Source of the DNA: Ophioderma brevispina
Taxonomy: Eukaryota > Echinodermata > Ophiuroidea > Amphilepidida > Ophiodermatidae
Direction of reading: 5' to 3'
NCBI GenBank assembly: GCA_023653785.1
Contig: JAMKCH010049087.1
Coordinates: 1 to 64,000, forward strand
DNA: 64,000 nucleotides
Shown here one piece after another: positions 1 to 11,591 of the stretch. A program made the translations under genes and the position numbers. The notes under the pieces were generated by a model. The model was not told the origin of the DNA and made no database searches. It worked only from the letters and a program-made list of their open reading frames with translations. Position 1 is the first letter of the stretch. Each line of letters begins with the position of its first letter.

Positions 1-1340
1 TGTTCGCCACTAACTCACTAAAGGGCAAGACCCCTCCAAAATTACTGACTGAGCACAAAACAGGGTCAGCATGATCTTTATAGGATTTGGATCAACTTTG
101 TCACCATCAAGCGACACTGAACCCTCCAAAAAACAAATGGTTCAAAGTTCGTGCCCTAACTTTCTCAGCCTCAACATCTTTCTGTTTATTAGCCTGGGAA
201 CTAACTTGTCGTCTAAGGGACACAGCACCACCTGTGGAGCAGACTCTGCTTCATGCAATATGCTTTCCCCTCAACTTCCAACAACTTGCAATAACATGAC
301 CCTGAATCCTTGCAAGATGTGCAAGTTACATCTGACTTAAACCATTCCCTGACTTTGGTGGCACTAGAAGGACCCTTATTACCCTGACTGGAGGAACCTT
401 AACGTTTCCTTCTTTAGTAGAACCATGACTTTGGAATGAATTACTTGGTTTTGGGTAAGGCCTATAGTTATTTGAATTTTAAAATCTGAATTCTGACTTG
501 ACTATTAGGGCCCACCACCTGTACTATTGCTGTAACTCAACTTGTGTGTGAGGCTAATCATTGCTTTGTTGCGCATTTTTTCAAATCTTGATATCGCGTT
601 CATCCAAATGAGTTTTAATGTAGGCATGAATGCACTGCTTGAAGTGCTCAATTAAAACCAACTGCCTAAGTTGATGAAGTCTTGTTTCATCCTTGGGAAG
701 TGGAGGCCACCTATCCAGCATTTGTTCCTGAACTCTAGCAAAAAACTCAACATGAGTTTGATCTGCAAGTTTTTTCGCACTCCAAAAAATTTTTGCCTAT
801 ACGCCCTCAGGCACTAAGTCATAGGCTTAAGAATTAGACTGCTTTACTTATTCATAATCAATGCACTGAACAATTGATAGGGACGAGTAAGATCTTCTCT
901 AGCTTTCCCCAATATTAAACACCAGTCTGAAGCATTCTGTTTCCCATTGCTCTTTGGGCCACTTCATACTTTCGGCAATCTTCTCGAAGTGCAAAAAATA
1001 AAGTATCAACTTCTGTTTCCCTTAAAGGTAGAACTAATTTGATGTTTCTGGTGTCATCAAAACTGATGTGAGGAGGAGCCTGATGCGCCTTTTTCTAACT
1101 TTCTTGTTCTAATTTGTTTTGGCTTCAATTCTGCCAACGTCATTCTTTCCTCCAGTTGTAATCTGTCGTCTTTTTCTTCTGTTCCAATTTAATCTGTCCT
1201 CTTTTCCTTTTTGTTCCATTTGCAATTGGCATTCGTTCCTGTTGTTTCAGAGCCTTTTCTAATTCAAGTTTCTCCTTCTCTAAGTGTAATTTGTCTTGCC
1301 TTTCCTTTATATTTGTTTGCTTCTTCTCTGCCATTTATAA
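1..1340 (-). pseudogene. Gypsy-type LTR retrotransposon gag and protease start, decayed
   Basis: Reading the minus strand from about 1334 downwards, a charged coiled-coil segment (KEKLELEKALKQQE) is followed, across frameshifts, by a Gypsy SCAN-like capsid. Visible pieces include FALREDCRKYEV or, one frame over, HFEKIAESMKWPKEQW near 960, then YRQKFFGVRK, RVQEQMLDRWPPLPKDE and LRQLVLIEHFKQCIHAYIKTHLDE near 600-820. This order (Glu/Lys-rich head, FEKIAESMKWP block, RQKF block, LRQL block) is that of Gypsy gag. Near 1-340 comes a Cys-rich stretch and a broken version of the aspartic protease region, ending close to an AQSVILEG motif just inside the window. Pol lies outside. Stops and frame changes show it is not intact. 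Gag identity is firm; the zinc knuckle and protease assignments are weaker. Confidence 0.78.
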
Positions 1341-1726
1341 TTTGGGCCATTTATTGCTAATGCCATTTCCATCTGTTTCATTTCAGAGCACTATCTGACG
1401 ATCTGAAAATTTCCACTAGGTTTTCCAAAACATCCCTCATCAAGTATACTTCCTCAACAAGACGGGTTATTAACGGTTTTTAATTAACTGTTTCCTCATG
1501 GATGCCTAAAATTCCATCCCATAAAACTTGGCCAAATCCATTAAGTCTGGTTTTTAGCACATCAAACATTCTCCCACGTAACATCTTACTAAACTCTCTG
1601 CGTTAAACGCCCATCGTGTATGAACATCCTTCACAAATAATAATATATAGCACCGATATCAAAGTTAAACACACAATCAAAATTTGTTCAATATTTTTAA
1701 CTGTATATTTTACAGTTGTATTTACC

Positions 1727-1745
1727 GGACTCGAGCCCCCAATTG
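1727..1745 (-). other. Primer-binding-site-like sequence of the Gypsy element
   Basis: On the minus strand the sequence CAATTGGGGGCTCGAG lies directly inside the candidate LTR end. It resembles the TTGGGGGCTCGTCCGG type of tRNA primer site used by many LTR elements. Its position between LTR and gag is correct. Confidence 0.55.
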
Positions 1746-2852
1746 TGTTACGGTCACCTTGACCAAGGCCAAAAAACCACCTCAAACTACGGATCAACTC
1801 CTGAATAACTAGCCACGATACTGTGAACTTGATTACAAAAATTTGAGAACAAAGTATTTATTTTAATTGTTGTGTTTAAATCAATCTCATTCAAACACGA
1901 TTAGGTGTCAAGAATCAAAGATTCAATCTATAATAAAGTTGTTATTAATGAACTACTAAACTTACTACCTGTGTGTGCCGCGACGCGGGGTGCAGCAAGA
2001 TTACTATAAAGATGCCGAACTTGCAAAGAGTCCTGGCGAAGATTCCAGCGCAAAACTCCAATTTCCAATAGTGGGACGTGTCCACGGACGACTTGTCCTT
2101 ACTGAAGAAACAGCTCCTAATGACTCCCGAAGGCTCGGAGGTCGACTAAATAAAATGTCCAAAGTGTTGTAGCTTGTTTATCCTTGGTGATAACTAGAGG
2201 CCACGGAATACAAAACTGAAGACGGCTACACAATCGGTCGAAAACTGTTGGAGCTGCGACAACTTGACAAGGTCCACTACATGGGAGATTAGTACTAGAA
2301 TTTGATTACTGTCACTGTCAACTTAGAAACTCTGCTAATAACTTGGAGCAAAGATGTTGTGAAAACTCTCCTTGGAGTAATGATGTTGTGCTACTCGGCC
2401 TCATCTTCTCTCACCAGGGCTCTTATATATCATCCAAACAATATAGAGATCTGGTCCTCTCTAATATGAGTCATGTGCTAAATATAGTCCATTACATCAT
2501 AATCTGGTTTCAGCTTCAATGTTCCCATATTAGATGCTTCATAGCCATCACCCACACACAGCATGTGCCTGTAAGAGTACCGTAGGGCGCCATTATAGCC
2601 AGACACATTATCACCTTGAGTTAGGCTAGTCTGATCTCCTAGTCTCAAGTGAATTCCAGAACATTCTCCACGGTTCTCTTGAATTCTAATTGCTACATAC
2701 ACACCAGTTATGGCCCACAAACCAGGTATATTCCATATATGTAACTTATCTAATTTACCAACATTTTGGACGTGTCAATCCACGACTTAATCCGCTCAAG
2801 TGAACTAAATCATTGCTAATTCTTTGGGCCTGTTACACTGTCCCATCCCACA
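1746..2852 (-). repeat. Candidate 5' LTR of the minus-strand Gypsy element
   Basis: In minus orientation the segment would begin TGTGGGATGGGACAGTG (ending at plus 2852) and end CGTAACA at plus 1746, next to the PBS-like site. That gives a TG...CA unit of about 1.1 kb. The partner LTR lies outside the window, so the outer boundary at 2852 is inference. Short ORFs inside it (for example plus 1975-2172) have no recognised similarity. Confidence 0.45.
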
Positions 2853-4904
2853 ATTCACCAACGATGTACGATTAGATATGCATCACTCTCCTGCACGCTC
2901 GCGGTTTAGTGCGCCTCCTTTAAACTATGCGCACCTTTTGTGGCGCAAACCTTACAGGCAATCAAAGATCCTCCGTTCTGGAAAATTTATGTAAGCAAAA
3001 CGATTTTTCGCACTTTTATGACAGAAAAATGACCGTATGACACAAAACACCATAGAATATATATGCCGCTATTTATTTAATCTACTCGTACATCGTTTGG
3101 TGCACTGTGGGATTAGGAAATTTCGGTAAAAATGAATTCCCGGTAGGCAACCCAGGACCCTATTGATGTTAATTTTCGCCAAATTTTAATCACCTGGAAG
3201 GGGATGTCCCCCGGACTAGGATTAGGTGTGTTTTCGCCCCGAAAAGATGCCCGTTAGCGTGTCCTGCCCCTTTCAAAATGCCGCCATTTTTTTATGAAAA
3301 ACGCCATTGTATTTCATTATGATGAACTTTATCTCTTACTAAACGAAATAAAGTTTTATCTTCCTGAAATGGGCTTTAAAAATTAAGCATCCAAGCTGGC
3401 CTCCGGAAGGAGGTATTTTTTAATTAATTTAACTCAAATTTAGCGAACAAGGGGACACCCCTTCAGGTGATATTGGGTGCAAAAACTCTCATTTTAAGGC
3501 CCGTGGAGAAATTGGCTCATAGACTTATTTCTAGCTAGTTCTTTAGTACAATCAAAGCTTGTGTGCACGGATAAACCCATAGGGCCATGCAGAATGCAGT
3601 GACGAAATGGTATATCGTTTGAAAAATTCTAGATTATGCATTTTTCATGATTCTAGTCAGAATTAGCATGACAGAAATATCAAATATTTTGATCATCGGT
3701 TTTGAGATACACAAAACGCGTAAAGGCTATGACTGCGACAGTTTGTACCGTCCATGTAGTACAAGATAATTGTTTTTGGCCTCAAAAAATGCAACAGAAA
3801 TAATTGTTGTGTTATCATACTTCTAAATTGTCACAGAATAATGTGTCAAAAGTATAGAAAATCAACAATTGGGAACATGTAAAAAAATTAGAGGGTTCAG
3901 GGGTCTAAAGTAAAAGAGGTCTAATTGTTTTTAAACCTACACCAACTTTGTTTCATCTGATCATGAGGATTAGAAAAGGTAGACTTTTGCCATATCTATA
4001 TACGGTAATTAGATTCAGGATTATAGGCTCATAACGGTTCAAGGTCATCCTGGGTAATCCTTTCAGAGTGCTCCGATTTTGACGAAACTAGTTTCAAATT
4101 GTTTGTATGGTCATATCCTGCATTTTCTCTGCATTTGTCATTTTAGAATGTAAATTAGATGGTGTGCTTAAATGCTTAGTTTCCGATGTAGGGGCACAGA
4201 AGGTCAACGTCCAGTGCATTCAATGGGGCTTGATCTTGCCCCCCCCCACTTTCTTAAGCAAGCATTTGAGACACTCAAAACTATTCCTTATTTTAATCCT
4301 GAGCTCCACCAATAATTTGCACCATTTTTTATCCAAATCGGAGCAACTTTAAAATTTCACCCCTGTTCAACTGAAATTGACCCTTTTATTGATTTTTGCT
4401 GTCTTTAGCCTATAACTCTGAAAACTGTAGGCTGCGCATATTACAAACTATATATTTTCTGAATCCTCATGGTTAGACATGGTATACTTTTCAACATGAT
4501 TGGATCAATTTAAAAATTTGACCCCTGTACAATCTTTGTCTTGGCCCCCTCTCTTATGGCACCACTTGCGGGACTTAAGAATCGCGTTTCAGGGTTTCCT
4601 GTCAGGCTGTCTACATATTTAATCACTCAAACCTTTTTTACTTGAGATGTGTTACAATGTGTGCTAGCTCCAGGGCTAACACTTCATTGAAAAAATAAAT
4701 ACTATATATTTTGTACTCAAGTGGAGCCCAATGCCTGGTTTGTGGGTAACCGCTCGGTTGGCTCCTGACGTATCTTACCACAAAAAATAAATAAATAAAA
4801 ATGTCTGAATGATGGATATGTTTCAGAAAAAGTACTTTGCGCGTCACATTTACGATAAGTGTTTCAAAGACATTGTATAAATTTTTACTCTCTATAATAC
4901 TTAG
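2853..4904. other. Non-coding stretch upstream of the first visible aminopeptidase exon
   Basis: AT-rich, no recognised gene. It holds one short inverted repeat: ATCACCTGGAAGGGG at 3189-3212 against its reverse complement at 3451-3471, enclosing about 240 bases, possibly a degraded MITE. From 4340 to 4560 the phrase 'gacccctgt' recurs with AT-rich spacers, as it also does at 29.2-29.9 kb, suggesting a dispersed repeat. I searched for the preceding aminopeptidase exon (glycine-rich GFTGS-type motif) and did not find it, so it probably lies before position 1. Confidence 0.5.
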
Positions 4905-5009
4905 GCCTGGCCATTGTTACTAGTGATGAAGCGGCATTGTGGACAGATAGTCGTTACTGGTTGCAGGCAGATATGGAACTAGACTGCAATTGGCTACTCA
5001 TGAAATCAG
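4905..5009 (+). CDS. XPNPEP2: Xaa-Pro aminopeptidase (XPNPEP2-like), internal exon 1 of 6 visible
   Basis: Aminopeptidase P removes an N-terminal residue when proline follows it; the metazoan XPNPEP2 form is secreted or GPI-anchored and acts on peptides such as bradykinin. This exon encodes LAIVTSDEAALWTDSRYW followed by LQADMELDCNWLLMKSG, the block of the first N-terminal domain with the family WTDxRYxxQA motif and the CNW tripeptide typical of XPNPEP2. The acceptor is AG at 4903-4904 and the donor is GT at 5010-5011. It enters with two bases of a codon and leaves with one base (phase 1), which joins exon 2 to make a glycine codon. The exon before it is not in the window. Family identity is secure; the choice of form 2 over cytosolic form 1 rests on local residues. 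Confidence 0.93.
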
Positions 5010-5545
5010 GTAGGATCGAATGAATAGTTCGTTCTCACGTATGCAAATATACTCAAGGATCATAGAAGTTTTAAAGCAGCCATAACTAAAGATATCTATT
5101 AAACCATAAACAAAAGGTGCTAAAATGATGAAACGCGCCTTTAATAATCTAAAACCGGTAGTTCTATCCCAGTTTCAGTGTCATTCACCATTGATAAAGA
5201 TTACAATGGTGGGTTGATTAGGCAAAAGCAGAGCTTGAGAAGGATTGGCCACCCGCAAACTCAATACATTACTATATGTTAAGGCATAGGGCTTATTTAT
5301 GACTTGACACAACCAATAACTAAGCATCGAAGACTAAATAACACACGGCAAAATAGAACAGGAATCACACGTAGGCTTAGAGCATAGTGTACAATTTCTC
5401 TAAGGCATGCTTAATTTTTTTAGTTCGCTAGAAGACACGTTTAATAATAAAACAAATCTTAAAAGGTGGGATTAAGCCAAATCCGATTTTTCCTTGCTTT
5501 TAAGACATGCCTTCCAGTCATCAATAGAATGGTGTATACCTTCAC

Positions 5546-5687
5546 CAGGGGCGGATCCAGGATTTGAAAAACGTCAAAATTACCGGGGCTTAAAGGCTAA
5601 ACTTGTCCAAAATGGGCTGATTTTGCAAGATTTTGCAGAAATACCGGGAGGCGCGCGCCCCCACCGCCCCTCCTAGATCCGCGTCTG
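5546..5687. mobile_element. MITE with 16-bp terminal inverted repeats and 5-bp target duplication
   Basis: Left end CAGGGGCGGATCCAGG at 5546-5561; right end CCTAGATCCGCGTCTG at 5672-5687, inverted, 14 of 16 matching. TTCAC flanks both ends (5541-5545 and 5688-5692). The 142-bp body has no coding capacity. CAG-type termini resemble non-autonomous hAT elements, though hAT usually makes an 8-bp duplication. Confidence 0.8.
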
Positions 5688-5689
5688 TT

Positions 5690-6365
5690 CACTCTAGATC
5701 TGATGGCCGCCTATTCAACACTGCAAGGTTCCGTGTCAAGACCAATTAGAGTTACATCAGAGATCTGCTGTTTGCACAGCCTTAGCATTCCACTCAGACA
5801 ATGTCAGAAGAAGGACTTCAAAGGTAGTTTCAAACTCCTGTAAATTGTTTGGTCTCACAATCAGCCTGAAGAAGACTCGAGTCATGGGACAAGCTACACC
5901 TGGTCCTCCTCTCATGAAAACCTAAGGAGAACTGAAAGTTTTCCTTAGTTTCAGGACTTTGGATCAACAGTTACAGACACTGTCTTTGGATGCAGAGATC
6001 CACAAACGCAAAGGCAAGACACACACACAACAAAAACTCTCTAAGGTGTTATCGGCACCCGACTGTATGGCAGTGCGTACTGGACTACATATTCAATACA
6101 AGAACGGAGGCTCAAAACATTTCATCTGAGGTCCCTTCGTAGAATCCTTGGTATAACAGAGCAGGAAAAGGTAACAAAGAACGAAGTTCTCACCAAAGCT
6201 TGCATTCCGTCAATGACCACACTCCTACGTCAACGCCACCTACATTGGCTGGGTCACATTCGCAGGATGGATGATGGTCCCATTCCATAATACCTTCTTT
6301 ATAGTATGCTTGCAACTGGTGAGAGAAGCAGAGACCGTCCACGTCTACGCTTCAAAGATTAATGT
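5690..6365 (+). pseudogene. Non-LTR retrotransposon fragment, reverse transcriptase C-terminal part
   Basis: Translated in shifting frames the segment reads DGRLFNTARFRVKTK, then CKLFGLTISLKKTRVMGQ, a 'LSLDAEIHKR' block, and from 6060 YGSAYWTTYSIQERRLKTFH, LRRILGITEQEKVTKNEVL and RQRHLHWLGHIRRMDDG. This is the thumb and C-terminal region of a LINE reverse transcriptase family widespread in invertebrates. It lacks the upstream finger and palm motifs and contains frameshifts and stops, so it is a 5'-truncated, dead copy. It starts directly behind the MITE at 5546-5687. I did not settle the clade. Confidence 0.8.
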
Positions 6366-6550
6366 AATTTAAAATCATTAACATTGTTTTAAATCATTAA
6401 AAAAAATAAAAATTTGTCCATGTATACATAGATCGCTATCGTTTGATCATGGGGTCTATAGGTATCAGAAGACCGGGTATCATAAGTCAAATGCGAGTTT
6501 GAACATAAATATTTGTTTTAAATTAATATCCAATGCTCTTTGATTTGTAG

Positions 6551-6643
6551 GTGAACCAGGAGTTCTTGTACCTGAAGATTGGTTAGCTGTTACTCTCAAT
6601 GCGGGAGATCTCGTTGGCTATGACGCCACCCTCATGTCTGTCA
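6551..6643 (+). CDS. XPNPEP2: Xaa-Pro aminopeptidase (XPNPEP2-like), exon 2
   Basis: Encodes EPGVLVPEDWLAVTLNAG then DLVGYDATLMSV, matching the stretch that closes the first N-terminal domain of aminopeptidase P (human pattern: WL, a few residues, G-x-R/D-VG-x-D). The acceptor is TTTGTAG at 6544-6550. The donor is CA|GTGAGT, so the exon ends at 6643 with one base of the next codon. Its first two bases complete the glycine begun in the preceding exon. The 1541-bp intron before it carries a MITE and a LINE fragment. Confidence 0.93.
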
Positions 6644-7322
6644 GTGAGTTGAACATTGCAAAATGAACACAAGGACAGTTTCATAAAATGCGCCCCATTG
6701 GAAACCATTTTTGTATATTTAGAATGCTTACTAATGTATTACATTACACACCTGTGAGCGAGTAAGCCTAAAAGACCATTCTTTATATAATAATATAATA
6801 AGGTTTAGATATTTTCCTATCCACGATAGGATATTCAAGCAAGCTTTTCTATAGGGTTGTTTAGGAAAACATGGAAGTTCAAAACTAAGTTTTGGGTATT
6901 ATTTTACCTTTTTGCCCCATAAACCTCCGACACGTTCTTTCTGGTGCATATTATCTGCATATTGGTGATGCCATGCATTGGGTTATATGTTAAACTAAGT
7001 TACAGGAGTGCTCCACGTATTTGAAAATGTCTCCAAAAGTGTCGTCGAAATAATGTTCTTTTCCCAGATTCCACTTTGTTATGCACTGCAGAACAAAATA
7101 GAGTGTGGATTTTACCTAATTTACAATGAAGTCTAGGGGATTAGGAAGTCAGAAAATCAGAAATGCAACCATAAACATGATAAATGGAGTGATTTATGAT
7201 GTGAACATGGTGAATGGGATGCAAATGTAAGAGATGCGATTATGACGCACAGCGGTTGCGCCAGGTCTGGGCTAATTATTATTTGTTGGGATGACCTTAG
7301 GCTTACAAATAAGTACTATATT
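6644..7322. other. Intron 2, first part
   Basis: AT-rich intronic sequence with no recognised element before the direct repeat at 7323. Confidence 0.6.
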
Positions 7323-7508
7323 ATGTTGATAGATCGGGTTTATAGACTTCAAGGTGCCATCTCCATTAAATTAATGCAAATACACCTTGGCACAAACCTG
7401 CGTAGGCCTATCCCAAAACGGGGAAACCCTCCATGCCTCCATGTTTACGCATTTGATTTCACACTCAATTTCGAATTTTCTCACATTCTGTCTAATTGTC
7501 TGTGTTGT
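7323..7508 (+). repeat. Direct repeat copy A, upstream of exon 3
   Basis: About 186 bases that recur, nearly identical, at 7781-7975. Both include GACTTCAAGGTGCCATCTCC and a GTAGGCCTAT motif. The copies lie in the introns on either side of exon 3. Confidence 0.85.
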
Positions 7509-7568
7509 TTTGCTCTTTGTAATATGTAGATGTCAACTCTTTTAATTTTTTATTTTAATTTTGCACAG

Positions 7569-7745
7569 ATGATTATAATACCTACAATACAACATTCCAA
7601 TCAGTAGACGGTGGTGGTCCTGTTTTGAAGGACGTATCGATTATCGGAAACCTTGTGGATGAGATCTGGAGTGTGGACACAGACAATCCACACCCATCGT
7701 ATCCAGAAGAAGGTCTTATGGTTCTCGATGCTATAAAATACACGG
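7569..7745 (+). CDS. XPNPEP2: Xaa-Pro aminopeptidase (XPNPEP2-like), exon 3
   Basis: Encodes NDYNTYNTTFQSVDGG, then IIGNLVDEIWSVDTDNPHP and EEGLMVLDAIKYTG. The NLVDxIW motif marks the end of the first N-terminal domain, and the YTG at the end begins the second. The NTT sequon would suit a secreted protein. The acceptor is TTGCACAG at 7561-7568. If the nearest GT donor (7749-7750) were used, the next exon would be read into a stop. Ending the exon at 7745 with a GCAAGT donor gives a perfect glycine codon with exon 4. I therefore place the boundary at 7745 and infer a GC-AG intron. Confidence 0.92.
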
Positions 7746-7751
7746 GCAAGT
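7746..7751 (+). other. Non-canonical GC donor splice site
   Basis: ACGG|GCAAGT. The hexamer GCAAGT is the usual consensus of GC-AG introns. It opens a 24.8-kb intron that ends at the acceptor AG at 32552-32553. Support comes from reading frame and family alignment, not from transcript data. Confidence 0.8.
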
Positions 7752-7780
7752 AGTAAAATAGTCTTTCTATCAAGATAATA

Positions 7781-7975
7781 TGTTGATAGAATGTTGACAG
7801 ATCGACGTTTATAGACTTCAAGGTGCCATCTCCATTAAATTAATGCAAATTCACCTTGGCACAAACCGCTGTAGGCCTATCTCAAAACGGGGAAACACTG
7901 TGTGCCTCCTTGTTTACGCATTTGATTTCACACTCAATTTCGAACTCTCTCACATTCTGTCTAATTGTCTGTGTT
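7781..7975 (+). repeat. Direct repeat copy B, downstream of exon 3
   Basis: Second copy of the repeat at 7323-7508. It begins just 36 bases after the exon 3 donor. The offset between copies is about 465 bases and spans the whole exon. Confidence 0.85.
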
Positions 7976-8027
7976 TATTATCTCTGTCTTCTCCACCTCA
8001 CAACTCGTGTCTACCTCCCTTCTCTTG

Positions 8028-8068
8028 CGCGCTCTCTCTCCCTCTCTTTCTCTTCTCCCTCTCTTCAC
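8028..8068 (+). repeat. Pyrimidine-rich CT tract
   Basis: Nearly pure C and T run of about 40 bases within the intron, between the direct repeat and the satellite array. Confidence 0.7.
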
Positions 8069-8239
8069 CGGGAGTCACGGAGACAGACAGAAATATCTAC
8101 AAAAATAATATATTACTAAGGGGGGAAATATCGAGGTTCACTGGTTGGGCTCTTCATAGGCTATCAGCTGAAACCAGTTCAGGCCGTTTCGTTGGCACCC
8201 CATGCGGGACACAGGGTTTTTGGTTTACCATTTGAAGCT

Positions 8240-10745
8240 GTAACCCTGTAAGATGATTAGAAATCTGCTTGTGTCCAGCATAAAAAGTGGTCCCAAAGTG
8301 GTGAAACAGCATTTTTACCAGTTCTCATGAACTAAATATACCCAAATCAAGTTTTAACATAATATAATAGGCAATTTACACACAGAAACATGAATATTAG
8401 TGTCAAATGAAACAGCAATTGTGCTATCAACTAAATATGTCAGCAAATATGTTCATAGTCTCTTAATTTCTGATTTTGCACATTAAATGTCAATTTTGGT
8501 CCAAAAAGCTCATTTTTGACATTTTTAGGGCAAATTGCATGTTATTGTATTATCATTTCGCACATTCATGCTGAAATAGATTTTATGACGTCATATTGAG
8601 CTATGACACAGTAAATTTGGAAATCCGCTTGTGCATAATGTTCCAAAAGTAGTTGTGTAAAAAACCTTTTGACCATTTCAGAAGATTTTTTCAAAGGAAA
8701 AGGAAAATACCCCAACATCTGTTGAGCATAAAACACAAGTATTTCTCGAACTAGGGGAATTGATCTGGTGTCAAATGAAAGTAAATGACATGGATAAACC
8801 AATATGTGCAAAACATGTGCCAATTTTTAAAAATTTGGTTTTTTGGCCAAAAAATGTCAAAATTTAGCCAAAAAAACCCATTTTTGACATTTTCGGGGAA
8901 ATTTGGCATTATTATGTATTGCATATTAACCACAGTTTTTGGAAGTCATATTTAAAGCTCTGACACAGTAGATTTGGAATCCGCTTGCGCATAGGCACAA
9001 AAAAATGTCCAAAGTAGTTGTAAATAACTTTTTAGCCATTAATGGATTTTTTCAAAGAAATACCCCCCAAAATCAATTTTTGAGCATAATATATTATTTA
9101 AAACAGTAGTTTTCTCAACATAGAGACCTTGTGATTCTGCGTACAATGAAAGCAATTACATGCCTAAAAAAACCAACTGTGTGTAAACAATGTGCCGATT
9201 TATTTAAAATGTTGGTGTTTTGGCTAAAAATGTCAACCATTTTGCCCAAAAAAAAACCAATTTTTTGACTTTTTCTTTTTAGGGAAATTCAAAAAATGTT
9301 AACACAGATTTTTGTTGATGTTATATTAAGCTCTGACACAGTAAATTTGGAATTGCTTGCGGCTTCCCCTCCCCCATCTCCCCCCTGGGGCACAAATAGC
9401 TGTCCAAAAGTTAGTGTAAATATAAATCTTTTTTGCCATTTAATGGATTTTTTCAAAGAAAATACAAAAAATCAAAATTTGAGCATAAAACAAGGCATTT
9501 CTCAACATGAAACAAGATTCTGGTGTTCCAAATGAAAGCCAATTACATGCCTAAACCAAATGTATGTTAAGCATGTGCTGCTTTTCTTTAACTGTGGTTG
9601 TTTTGGGCCTAAAATATCAAATTATGCCACAAAAGCCTATTTTTGCATCTTTAGGGAAATTACTATGATTATTGTATGTATTAATTTCGCACATTCAATT
9701 CTGACAAGATTTATGGACGTTCATACACAGAGAAAAACGTTAAAAGTTCGTTTCACGGTGACTTGAATACGGTGGGCCACTTCACCCGTTTTTTAAACAA
9801 CTTCTTTAAAAATTATAACAACTGTTTAAGGTGCTTTTCAAGACGACAATGGGGAAATAGAACTAGGGCCTTTCACCTGATATCAAAATGAAATACTGCC
9901 GGTAAATCGGGGAGCCCAAAGACGTCAGAAAAGCACTTTAAACTTTAAACAACATGTTTTTTGCGTTGATTGAAGCCCTCTCTGTGTGATGCAGTAAATT
10001 GGAATCCACTGAGCCTGGGCACAAAGAACATGGGTACAAAAGTAGTGTAAAAAAACTCTTGTTGAATATTCATAGGATTCTTTTTTAAAGACCCAAATCA
10101 TTTAGAACATAAAACAAGCATGTTTTAACATAAACATATGACTCCGGTGTCAAATGAAAGCAGACTGCACATTGTCTAACAAAATTTAAGCTAAGCATGT
10201 GCTGATTCTCCTTAGCTTTTGATGTTTGGGCCAAGTTTTTTCCCAAAAATGTCAATTTTTGATATTCTTAGGAACAAGATTATTATTGTATTTCGAATTT
10301 GGTGCATTCAAATGCAAACACAGATTTTAAGAAATGTTGGAAACAATATGTTGCAAGGCACAAAAGGATGCCCAAAAGTAGTTTAAAGAAACGTTTTGCC
10401 ATTTCATAGATTTGAACACAAGAATTTCACAACATTAGAAACATGGATTTTGTTGTATAATGCAAAAGACATTTGTTGGACAAATTCTTTTTAGCGTAAA
10501 GTGTTCATGGTTATTGTCTTTATGATTTCTTTTGCAAATGCGACACATATTTTCTCACATTATATCAAAGGTCTGGCACAGAAATTTGAAATCTGCTTAT
10601 ATATATAAAGCACAAAAAGACATCAAAAAGTAGGTGTAAAAGAACATTGTTTCATTCATTGTACAGCATTTTGTTTCAAAAGAAAACGGCCAAAAACTCA
10701 AGTTTCAGATATAAAAAACTTGTAAGCATTTCACAACACAGAATG
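8240..10745. repeat. Degenerate satellite array, unit about 360 bp, about seven copies
   Basis: The marker GACACAGTAAATTTGGAA recurs at 8605, 8962 (one mismatch), 9335 and in altered form at about 9988 and 10575. Between markers come 'ggtgtcaaatgaaagc', 'cccaaaaatgtcaatttttgac' and 'ttttgccatttaatggattttttcaaag' phrases in constant order. Spacing is 357-390 bp once the insertion at 9725-9987 is removed; the last copies are shortened. Minus-strand ORFs across it are by-products of AT-rich repeats. Confidence 0.85.
9725..9987. mobile_element. Small insertion with 9-bp inverted ends inside the satellite
   Basis: The satellite unit breaks at 9724 and resumes at 9988. The 263 bases between start ACACAGAGA and end TCTCTGTGT, an exact inverted pair, and have no similarity to the unit. 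No target duplication is evident. Confidence 0.6.
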
Positions 10746-11591
10746 GAGCTTTGGGACAACGTTAAAGCAAAATACATGTACATGCTAAGGCAAATAAGTG
10801 CAATGGATGTAGGGTGGCATGGTCTTGTTGTTGGAGACCTTGCCTTTGAAACTAAGGGTCTATGGTTCAAAATCTATAGGAGCAGAAATAAACCCAGAAT
10901 TACTAGTCTCACTCTTCATAGTTGATTTGATATGGCCTGGCTAAATGCACTGAAAATCTCAGTTTCCCAAGTGTATGTATGGCGTAATTATTGTGAATGT
11001 TACCAGGGGCGCATTTGTAAAATTACCAGTGTGTGGATTTCTATGGATTAGCAACCTGGCATTGATTAACCTGCTGCTGTTGTAGAAGATTGAAGAGTTT
11101 CTTTGTCTCAGTTTAAAAACATGGGCCATTCCATGTCGAGATATGCACTGCAACACGTCATGGATTTTTTGCTTTGAAGTGGTGGGTAGAATTGAGGAGA
11201 TATGAAAATCCGTAATCCATTTAATTTTCCAGTATTGGAAAATTGGAATTGGCAATATGAAAGTGCTGCACCCAGTGTTGAAAAGCAAGGTTTGAGAAGA
11301 CACAGAATAAAAAACAGTAATGGAGCCCCACAAACTTTGAAAATCATTATCTAGTGGTTACTTATGGGTTGTAGAATTCAATGTGACATTCAAAAAAGTC
11401 GCAGATTGTTCTTTCAGAGTGTACGGAGGCCTAAGTATGAAACTTTGTTAATTCAGGGCCAAAAGTAAGATTTTTTTTTTGTAATCGGAGTCACAAGTAG
11501 GAAACTTTCAATACAATACAATTATGAGCACAGTCGAAAAGTAATATGTGAGGGACAGCTCATTTAAAATGGTAATTGTACTTTTTTGACA
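10746..11591. other. Intron, nothing recognised
   Basis: AT-rich sequence with short ORFs on both strands, none with family features or codon-use signals I can support. Confidence 0.5.

Noticed and set aside
1140..1334. Coiled-coil ORF as a host gene
   Set aside because: It is followed in order by Gypsy capsid blocks on the same strand, so it is the gag head.
7749..7754. GT donor GTAGTA for exon 3
   Set aside because: Using it changes the frame and places a stop directly at the start of exon 4.
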